Positions 1 through 4,596 of a stretch of DNA of 5,870 bases are shown here, piece by piece. Where the stretch lies: contig WTGE01000179.1 of assembly GCA_011525445.1 (NCBI GenBank), positions 1 through 5,870 of the forward strand, in the 5' to 3' direction. The first letter of the stretch is position 1. Every line of letters starts with the position of its first letter. The DNA comes from Synechococcus sp. CO36386bin_37. GTDB taxonomy: Bacteria; Cyanobacteriota; Cyanobacteriia; PCC-6307; Cyanobiaceae. The position numbers and the translations under genes are program-made. Under the pieces are notes generated by a model. That model was not told the DNA's origin and did not search any database. It worked only from the letters and a program-made list of their open reading frames with translations.

Positions 1-594
1 GGTTTTAGCGGGGAATGCGGGATGCACTTCCAGTTTTGATCCCCAATCCTCAAAGGCGATCGTGCTGAGGTTTTCAACAGGGACGACCACATGCGGATTA
101 CCCATTCCGACAGCTGCGACCTGAAGGATGGTTCCATTGAGATCGATCTCCCCTTGGGGAAGACCGGGTTCTCCTTTCGAGAGTTGGGTTGGGACCTCAG
201 CGGGCTCAAGAAAGGGCTTGCCCATATCCACCCGGATCTGTCCATCTTCACGCAGTTCCGGCACGATCACGCCAGCCAGTGTTTCCATGCGCCAGGTCCG
301 CCCAGGCCTGTCTCCATCGCTGTCCGCAAGGAAGCGGGCCAGGCAGCGAATGCCGTTGCCACACATCTCCGCTTCACTGCCATCGGCATTGAAAATGCGC
401 ATGCGCAATTCTTCGCCATGTTCCGGGGGGAGGGCCAGGATCAAGCCATCGCCTCCGATCCCGAATCGCCGGTCACAGATCAGTTGAACCCATCGGGGAT
501 CGGGCTCTGTGATGGAGATGGGAAGTTGGCCTCCCCGTCCCTCCAGGAGGACGAAGTCGTTGCCTAATCCCTGATATTTGCTGAATTGCAACAT
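1..594 (-). CDS. dapF: diaminopimelate epimerase, 3'-truncated by window edge
   Basis: DapF interconverts LL- and meso-diaminopimelate in the cytoplasm, the step before lysine and the peptidoglycan precursor. Reading from the ATG at 592-594 gives 198 uninterrupted codons to the window edge; the family is about 280 residues, so roughly the last 80, including the second catalytic cysteine, lie outside. Visible hallmarks are the N-terminal KYQGLGNDFV (residues 6-15), DRRFGIGGDG (41-50), FNADGSEAEMCGNGIRC (68-84) with the first catalytic cysteine at C78, and the GMGNPH motif (163-168). The start fits the family N-terminus; AGAGAG just before it is a weak Shine-Dalgarno sequence. The gene is GC-rich compared with the middle of the window. 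Identity is near certain from the motifs. Confidence 0.97.
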   Translation of the reverse strand, partial: MLQFSKYQGLGNDFVLLEGRGGQLPISITEPDPRWVQLICDRRFGIGGDGLILALPPEHGEELRMRIFNADGSEAEMCGNGIRCLARFLADSDGDRPGRTWRMETLAGVIVPELREDGQIRVDMGKPFLEPAEVPTQLSKGEPGLPQGEIDLNGTILQVAAVGMGNPHVVVPVENLSTIAFEDWGSKLEVHPAFPAKT

Positions 595-991
595 CTCTCT
601 GATTCTGTCTGTCATTGGGTTCTCAGACGATGTGAGAGCCCACTGCGTAAGCCCCAATCACGTCTGCGAATCGGATCGTTTGAATTCATTCTATGGATCG
701 TTTTGTCCCCCCCAATGGCTATCCGTTTTCAGCTCCTTGAGGGTGGCCTGTAGAGCTCGTCCACCGAGAGGTTCCCTCGGCCTAGGCCTGACTGAAACCG
801 TCCCAGGACCTTATCCACTGTTGGGATCCAAATCGTCCGATCATGCAATCAATCGAGCACTGTTCCATAACGCCGGTGCACTGATCCATCGAGGCTCAAT
901 CAGGAATCAATGCTCCGACTGCCCTCCTCCCGTTATGAGTCGGCTTTGCAGCGAACGCACGTGTTGCGGTGATCCGCTGGATGCCACACAG
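595..991. other. spacer between dapF and the 60-aa gene
   Basis: No convincing gene is seen in these 397 bp. On the minus strand there are two overlapping tiny frames: 782-889 (ATG, 35 aa, cysteines at residues 4, 11 and 15) and 729-848 (TTG start, 39 aa, containing TVDKVLGRFQSGLGRGNLSV). The second has a protein-like run, but neither has a clear ribosome binding site. An open plus-strand frame across 578-1192 runs antisense to the 60-aa gene and to the start of dapF and shows no family resemblance. The stretch could be a decayed gene or the dapF leader. Confidence 0.5.
688..715 (-). promoter_or_regulatory. possible sigma-70-type promoter for dapF
   Basis: On the minus strand TTGGGG (710-715) and TAGAAT (688-693) are separated by 16 bp, about 95 bp upstream of the dapF start and pointing towards it. 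TAGAAT matches TATAAT at five of six positions; TTGGGG matches TTGACA only in its first three bases. It is the best promoter-like pair seen in the spacer, but chance matches of this quality are common. Confidence 0.25.
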
Positions 992-1174
992 TTATTGGTG
1001 ACCTACCACGAAGTCCCCGGCAAAGCAGACGCCATCCGTGCAGTCATGCCTTTCCTGATGGAGCACAAGTGTGAATGGATTGAGCTCAAACAACTTGGCG
1101 TACTCCAACGCCGCAAATTGATCGACTCCCGAGAAAAGGAGCATTCCTTTGCTGTCATAGATGAAGGCGCCCAT
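992..1174 (-). CDS. hypothetical small protein, 60 aa
   Basis: I do not recognise this family. The frame encodes 60 residues starting MGAFIYDSKGMLLFSG and ending AGDFVVGHQ. It has no signal peptide and no membrane segment; the two cysteines lie in HDCTDGVCF (residues 43-51), a CxxxxC spacing. The start is supported by AGAGGGAG at 1183-1190 on the minus strand, a good Shine-Dalgarno sequence 8 nt before the ATG. Composition (balanced hydrophobic and charged residues, few serines) looks more like a real protein than the other short frames nearby. It lies about 400 bp upstream of dapF in the same direction, too far to assume an operon. Picocyanobacteria carry many such lineage-specific small proteins, so a real gene is plausible; function unknown. 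Confidence 0.6.
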   Translation of the reverse strand: MGAFIYDSKGMLLFSGVDQFAALEYAKLFELNPFTLVLHQERHDCTDGVCFAGDFVVGHQ

Positions 1175-1386
1175 GGGTCTATCTCCCTCTGAATTTCATC
1201 TTGGAGCAGTTTTTCGCCAGGTCTTGAAGCATCGGGTAAGGCTATGGATAGGACTTGATGTTGATCGACTTAGACCTTTGTGAGCTTGAACAAGTTATGA
1301 ACACTCCAGGTCGAAGCGCCTGAACCAAAGGCTCGCCAGGTGGTTTTCCTGCAGTTGAAAGGAGCGGCTTCAACACGACCGGCACG

Positions 1387-1398
1387 CAGAAGCTTCTG
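1387..1398. repeat. 12-bp perfect palindrome
   Basis: CAGAAGCTTCTG reads the same on both strands. It lies in the spacer upstream of the 60-aa gene, 22 bp before a second dyad at 1421-1436. There is no T-tract, so it does not look like a terminator. Role unknown. Confidence 0.7.
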
Positions 1399-1420
1399 TC
1401 GGTTGCATCGCCACCAAAGG

Positions 1421-1436
1421 GGGCTGGAGCCAGCCC
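1421..1436. repeat. GC-rich inverted repeat
   Basis: GGGCTGGAGCCAGCCC has 7-bp arms (GGGCTGG/CCAGCCC) around AG; as RNA it would form a strong 6-bp stem with a GAGC loop on the plus strand or GCUC on the minus strand. No run of T follows on either strand, so an intrinsic terminator is not supported. It could be part of a structured RNA or a protein-binding dyad. Confidence 0.6.
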
Positions 1437-1699
1437 TACCGGTTCAAACGTCCAAAAACACTGCCCTGGTGACTCGCCAAAGGCGTTAGGGATACTTGTG
1501 CCCTGGTGGTCTGGTCCTAAGGCGGTTGAACGAGTTGCGTTGACGGGGTTCTTCAGATGAGTCTCTGACTCCTCCTTTGTCATGGCTAGTGCCCGGCTCG
1601 CACATTGGCGACCCGAGTTAGCCTGAAATGACTCAGTGGTGAATCCATAGATGGCAACGCTTGGGTTCTTGATTGGTCAGAGTCGTAGACCCTTGGAAG

Positions 1700-1711
1700 A
1701 ACCAATTGGTT
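1700..1711. repeat. 12-bp perfect palindrome
   Basis: AACCAATTGGTT is self-complementary, and the next outward pair (G1699, T1712) could wobble-pair in RNA. It lies 21 bp from another perfect 12-bp palindrome at 1733-1744. Role unknown. Confidence 0.7.
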
Positions 1712-1732
1712 TCTGGATCTGAGCAACCTGAA

Positions 1733-1744
1733 AGCGCATGCGCT
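1733..1744. repeat. 12-bp perfect palindrome
   Basis: AGCGCATGCGCT is self-complementary. Shortly after it, CGAAA/TTTCG arms (in CGAAACTGTTTCG) and AACCTG/CAGGTT arms offer further small stems, so the 1700-1790 stretch is locally rich in dyads. Role unknown. Confidence 0.7.
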
Positions 1745-2018
1745 GGAATGTCGAAACTGTTTCGGAAACCTGAAATCAATGGCAGGTTGAGATGCTTCTG
1801 ACTCTGCAGTTGTTCAAATCCGTTGCAAGCCATTCAATCCACCAACCCGAGCTTTTGGGGAAAGCTGAAAGCTTTTCGGATAAACCTGCTTGACTGCATC
1901 CAAATGTTGAAGACACCGGGAGCGTTTTCAACCAGAGTTGTTTAACCCTTTCACTACGCTGAACCGTAAGAGAAACTACTATCAGAATTGCAGGCTTAAA
2001 ACGTATATTTGGCAAGTG

Positions 2019-2582
2019 CTAGCCTTGATAAAACAGAAACTTATTAAACACTTTTGTCATGATTGGCATGACTAGATACGTCATTATCACAACAACAAAA
2101 GGACTGGTAACCCAAAATTTAAATGGAATGGGGATTGAGGCAAAATAGGGCCCCAGGACGAAATCAAAACCTGTTAATGTTAGGGCGATGGCGAGGTAGA
2201 CAACAACTACCATTTTGTGTTTTGGAGGTGGGGAAAACCGATTGGAATCAGATAAGACAAACCAGGTTTCTAAGCCTGTGAGAGTAATGAGTTTGGTTGG
2301 TTTTTCAATCACTCGATCAATTTTGTTGATCCAGTAAGCCCTTTCTTGAGATGACGTCCAAGTTTCCAGTTGTTTTTTGGATGCAAAACGAAAAACGACG
2401 ATATAGCGATTCTCTCCATCAGGATTAATGACGTCAGTTCCGATATACCCTGGAAAATAACTTGAGGCTTCAATTATACTCTCGATGTACTTCACAAATG
2501 CGTCTGTTTTTCCAGGTAATACATTTCTATCGACAACTACGGAAACAGGAGTTTGCGATGCTTTACTTTTTTGGGCCTTCAT
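2019..2582 (-). CDS. COG3224-type ABM-domain membrane protein
   Basis: This 187-aa protein has the layout of COG3224, an uncharacterised branch of the antibiotic biosynthesis monooxygenase (dimeric alpha/beta barrel) superfamily. Residues about 12-108 form the ABM domain: VSVVVDRNVLPGKTDAFVKY, a PGYIGTDVI strand, RYIVVFRFASKKQLETW, then TGLETWF (102-108), a typical family signature. A basic, proline-containing linker (PPPKHKM, 118-124) leads into two membrane segments (about 125-146 and 154-174, the latter with MTYLVMP). The catalytic domain is therefore probably cytoplasmic and membrane-anchored. ABM relatives oxidise aromatic compounds or degrade haem, but no substrate is known for this branch. 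The ATG is supported by GGAGT at 2588-2592 on the minus strand. The gene is AT-richer than dapF and the symporter, and an AraC-like remnant lies 98 bp upstream. Confidence 0.88.
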   Translation of the reverse strand: MKAQKSKASQTPVSVVVDRNVLPGKTDAFVKYIESIIEASSYFPGYIGTDVINPDGENRYIVVFRFASKKQLETWTSSQERAYWINKIDRVIEKPTKLITLTGLETWFVLSDSNRFSPPPKHKMVVVVYLAIALTLTGFDFVLGPYFASIPIPFKFWVTSPFVVVIMTYLVMPIMTKVFNKFLFYQG

Positions 2583-2680
2583 AAATTACTCCATCAGTAT
2601 TTCACTTGCTTGGTTATGCAACTGCGTGTGGGGATAGATGTGGTGCGTCAGTCATGTGCTCTTCCTGGCTGAAGATTGGT

Positions 2681-2857
2681 TTATGCTGCCGCAATCCTTT
2701 CCACAAACAAGTAATAGTTTGCGTCCGCCACCATAGGAGAGGAATCGACGGGACTGTCCGGTTCAATGTTGAGTGATGTTAGCAAGGCGTCTTTGTCGAG
2801 GTGATCCTCAACTACTCCAACAACTTTCCTGACGAACAGTGAAGTGATTTGTCTCAT
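2681..2857 (-). pseudogene. AraC-family regulator remnant, N-terminus only
   Basis: A 58-codon frame starts at ATG 2855-2857, directly after an in-frame TGA, and ends at TAA 2681-2683. Its product (starting MRQITSLFVRKVVGV, with DKDALLTSLNIEPDSPVD at 21-38 and ANYYLFVERIA at 46-56) resembles, from memory, the first 55-60 residues of AraC-type regulators of the OruR-like group, which are about 300-340 residues long with a C-terminal double helix-turn-helix. Nothing matching the rest follows. A +1-shifted frame stays open to a TAA at 2614-2616 but does not resemble the family. No Shine-Dalgarno sequence is evident. The likeliest reading is a regulator gene whose 3' end was lost; an unrelated small gene is possible. 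It points towards the ABM gene, which it may once have controlled. Confidence 0.5.
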
Positions 2858-3202
2858 TCAACGCTTTTTTTGCCCCGACGTCATGGTTGTCCGTGAGAGG
2901 ACACAGTCTAAATATACCCAGAACTTCCTAACAGGCGCGTCCAATTTGTTACAGATTCAATTGAAAGTCTGAGCAGATAGTCATGATGAAATGCACAGCA
3001 GCAAACAAATGATTGTGCAGGGTTACCCTTAACTTCTTTTTAAAAAAATCAAGGGACTATGTCAATGCTACCGAGCAGCGTAGCTGACGATTCAAGGATC
3101 AATGAGTTCAGACACAATGTCTTCATTTGGAGCATCTGTTCCTCGTATTTCTTTGGTTCTCGCAGAAATAAATGGTATTAATGTACCTGCAATGATGCTT
3201 GT
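2858..3202. other. AT-rich spacer
   Basis: No gene is supported. Small dyads are visible: the palindrome TTCAATTGAA (2956-2965), TGCACA/TGTGCA arms at 2992-2997 and 3014-3019, and TGTCC/GGACA arms near 2890-2905. A TATATT box on the minus strand (about 2910-2915) could serve the AraC-like remnant but has no partner -35 at proper spacing. A 45-codon plus-strand frame (3117-3254) overlaps the end of the STAS-like gene antisense and looks spurious. No hairpin with T-tract marks the end of the upstream gene. Confidence 0.5.
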
Positions 3203-3571
3203 TCATTCGACGCACAACCAATCTTTGGCATCTGCTATGTTGTCAAAAAATTGAATCGCTCCGCCACGATTTTGCGCTACGTTCTTGAATAATTGTACGT
3301 CTTTGTCCGATGCGTCGTGGGATTCTACGAAGGCAAGTTGCAAGCCCATTTCTGCAATTTTTTTACCTAATTCAAAGATACTGTCTGCAGGGAGATTTAC
3401 CTTCGTATTCGGTCCGAGGATCAGTACTTTGCTGCAGCCTGACTCTTTGCAGGCTGAATCTATTTCCGTCAACATCGCAGGAACCTCGCTGATGCTAACT
3501 TCGTAGCCAGCCGGGCGTTGAACCAAAACGTATCCGGACTGAAATGAGATTTCTTGTTTGGGATTACTCAT
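3203..3571 (-). CDS. STAS/SpoIIAA-like domain protein, 122 aa
   Basis: The 122-aa product has the strand-helix alternation of single-domain SpoIIAA-like (STAS/SEC14-type) proteins: strand YVLVQR (14-19), KVLILG (48-53), helix ADSIFELGKKIAEMG (62-76), LQLAFV (77-82), helix KDVQLFKNVAQNRG (90-103), IQFF (106-109) and the closing NIADAKDWL (111-119), which matches the common 'xDAxxWL' end of this fold. There is no signal peptide or membrane segment, so it is presumably cytoplasmic. STAS domains often act as phosphorylatable or lipid-binding regulatory modules; no phospho-acceptor serine could be assigned, and the partner is unknown. The ATG has only a weak upstream AAG; the next methionine (33) would remove the first strand. 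The gene stands alone, with a TATAAT box about 70 bp upstream. Confidence 0.82.
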   Translation of the reverse strand: MSNPKQEISFQSGYVLVQRPAGYEVSISEVPAMLTEIDSACKESGCSKVLILGPNTKVNLPADSIFELGKKIAEMGLQLAFVESHDASDKDVQLFKNVAQNRGGAIQFFDNIADAKDWLCVE

Positions 3572-3637
3572 CTTGGATTACCAAGGAAGTGCCGAATGTT
3601 GATCGCTGCAATGCTTTTTATAATCAACAACATCAGT

Positions 3638-3643
3638 ATTATA
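3638..3643 (-). promoter_or_regulatory. -10 box of a likely promoter for the STAS-like gene
   Basis: The minus strand reads TTTTGTATAATACTG, a perfect TATAAT hexamer, about 65 bp upstream of the STAS-like start. No good -35 hexamer lies at 17 bp; TTGCAG is 20 bp upstream. A 13-bp inverted repeat (3653-3665) lies where RNA polymerase would contact the spacer and -35 region. Confidence 0.45.
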
Positions 3644-3652
3644 CAAAATCGG

Positions 3653-3665
3653 AGAGAATTTCTCT
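3653..3665. promoter_or_regulatory. inverted repeat, possible operator
   Basis: AGAGAA-T-TTCTCT is a perfect 6-bp-arm dyad lying 9 bp upstream of the TATAAT box of the STAS-like gene. That position suits a repressor or activator site, but no regulator is identifiable; a chance dyad in AT-rich DNA is possible. Confidence 0.35.
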
Positions 3666-3711
3666 GCAACAATTAGCACTGTTTTGTCGCAACCAACGCC
3701 TGAACAGTAAC

Positions 3712-3730
3712 GAAAATGATTCTCATTACA
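3712..3730 (-). promoter_or_regulatory. Fur-box-like site
   Basis: The minus strand reads TGTAATGAGAATCATTTTC, which agrees with the classical 19-bp Fur consensus GATAATGATAATCATTATC at 15 of 19 positions and holds an AATGA-n3-TCATT dyad. Immediately upstream on the minus strand is TACAAT (3733-3738), five of six bases of a -10 box, so the site would cover the start of a transcript running towards the STAS-like gene; the nearest -35-like TTGCAG (3761-3766) is 22 bp away, which is too far. Fur represses iron-uptake genes when iron is plentiful. The match is good, but the controlled gene is unclear. Confidence 0.45.
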
Positions 3731-4299
3731 TCATTGTATTGCCTTCCTTGCTATCTTTGGCTGCAACGGTACAGTAATCAGCTGCTGAACAACGCCTATT
3801 CTTTCGGGTGAGATATTGACAGCTTCCGAGTTTTTATTAGGGTATCGATCGACCACTTCCATAGTTCTAGACGCCTATGAGTGGATTCATATTTCACTGC
3901 CATTTTGCATTTCTTGTTCCGCTACGGTTCAAATCATGTTGTGTTTGTGAGTATGGCTTATCTAGTACTTCTAGTTCGTTTTTGTCTGGCAAGTGCTTAT
4001 TGTATGTTATTGGAATAACTCTTTTCTCGACAATCGTCTTAAAGCACAACGCCATTATTAATTTCTTGGTTCTAATGTGGTTCTCATGATACGATTATTT
4101 TAGAATTTTGCAGTTGAAAAGGTGGTAATTTATTTGTTTAGTGTAGTTTATGTTAGCTTTTTTACTTGTTAGCTTCTTTATTTCTTTTTGGTTTACGGAG
4201 GGCGTCTTGAAATAATCACGTCAGGCTTCATCCACGTCTCAACTCTTTATATTTTTTCAGTGATTCATTATTGAAAGTTAAAGCCAAAACACAACAGGA

Positions 4300-4500
4300 T
4301 CATGCGATTGAGTCGTGCTTTCTGGTGAACTTTTCTTCAATCATCTCTGGAACGATCTCTCGTTCAGTTTGGTTCTTCAGTACCCATTGGCATGCGTCTT
4401 GTTCGTGGTTCTGATCAGATGAATTGGTGTTCATTCCTTCGTGCACCCTTTGCCGTTCATCTTCTCCAATGAATGACATGACCCTGGTGCTTTTGATCAT
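4300..4500 (-). CDS. hypothetical small protein, 66 aa
   Basis: I do not recognise a named family. The 66-aa product from ATG 4498-4500 is hydrophilic, with no signal peptide or membrane segment: an acidic N-terminal part (GEDERQRVHEG, 12-22), an asparagine- and glutamine-rich middle, and a helix-prone C-terminal half (DACQWVLKNQTEREIVPEMI, 35-54, then EEKFTRKH). The start is chosen because AGAGGA at 4505-4510 (minus strand) lies 4 nt before it; extension to a TTG at 4558-4560 would add 20 residues without a better ribosome site, and M8 is a possible later start. It follows the symporter by 93 bp in the same direction and could share its transcript. The WVLKNQTE-type helix looks genuinely protein-like, but function is unknown. 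Confidence 0.6.
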   Translation of the reverse strand: MIKSTRVMSFIGEDERQRVHEGMNTNSSDQNHEQDACQWVLKNQTEREIVPEMIEEKFTRKHDSIA

Positions 4501-4584
4501 TCGTTCCTCTTTGTCTTGGTATGAAGGAGGTTGAAATGCTCTCACCATCCAAACCCACAACAGAAGTGCCCGCGTCGCGATCTC

Positions 4585-4596
4585 TGATGGCCATCA
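4585..4596. repeat. 12-bp perfect palindrome overlapping the symporter stop codon
   Basis: TGATGGCCATCA is self-complementary, and its right end is the symporter's stop codon (TGA on the minus strand, 4594-4596). AAGCC-TT-GGCTT (4597-4608), coding for the last residues, abuts it. Two adjacent dyads at a gene end suggest an mRNA 3' structure, but there is no T-tract for intrinsic termination. Confidence 0.5.

Larger units (their letters stand above)
1175..2018. other. long spacer without convincing gene, palindrome-rich
   Basis: Three minus-strand frames are open here (1242-1583, 113 aa; 1633-1833, 66 aa; 1776-2015, 79 aa from a TTG), but they overlap or abut, lack good ribosome binding sites and have the serine-, threonine-, proline- and cysteine-rich composition of chance translation; none resembles a family I know. 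A 62-codon plus-strand frame near 1298-1489 has no start codon. What stands out is a set of short perfect palindromes (listed separately). The stretch may hold a decayed gene, a non-coding RNA or plain spacer; no T-arm or other tRNA signature could be confirmed. Confidence 0.5.
3572..4299. other. AT-rich spacer between STAS-like gene and 66-aa gene
   Basis: About 730 bp hold the promoter and Fur-like features listed separately at the left end and nothing convincing beyond them. A 35-codon minus-strand frame starts at an ATG about 3901 (MAVKYESTHRRLELWKWS...) but has no ribosome binding site. Plus-strand frames at 3544-3777 and 3877-4089 lack ribosome binding sites, and the first begins inside the antisense STAS-like gene. 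A 9-bp direct repeat TGTTAGCTT occurs at 4151-4159 and 4167-4175. The stretch from 3,900 to 4,280 is the most AT-rich of the window. Confidence 0.5.

Noticed and set aside
91..567. Long plus-strand open frame of 158 codons
   Set aside because: It lies entirely antisense to dapF, whose motifs are unmistakable; the frame has no family resemblance.
578..1192. Plus-strand open frame of 204 codons
   Set aside because: It is antisense to the 60-aa gene and the start of dapF, has no clear ribosome binding site, and its translation (rich in Ser, Cys, Arg and Pro) resembles chance sequence.
1430..1452. GGTTCAAAC resembling a tRNA T-loop
   Set aside because: The flanking bases do not form a T-stem and no acceptor or anticodon arm can be assembled around it.
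1242..1583. Minus-strand frame of 113 codons
   Set aside because: No recognisable fold, poor ribosome site, and Pro/Ser/Thr/Cys-rich composition typical of chance translation of GC-rich spacer. A purifine conserved gene cannot be excluded, but nothing supports one.
1633..1833. Minus-strand frame of 66 codons from ATG
   Set aside because: Only a weak GGTGG ahead of the start, composition unlike a folded protein, and the frame overlaps another open frame; left as spacer.
1776..2015. Minus-strand frame of 79 codons from a TTG
   Set aside because: Starts with a rare codon right after the ABM gene, no ribosome site, no family resemblance.
2862..2876. T-run (CTTTTTTTGCCCC) as a possible plus-strand terminator
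   Set aside because: No stable hairpin precedes the T-run, and no plus-strand gene ends here.
3544..3777. Plus-strand frame of 77 codons
   Set aside because: Begins inside the antisense STAS-like gene and runs through that gene's probable promoter and the Fur-like site; no ribosome binding site.
3877..4089. Plus-strand hydrophobic frame of 70 codons
   Set aside because: Hydrophobicity follows from T-rich DNA on the plus strand; no ribosome binding site and no recognisable motif.
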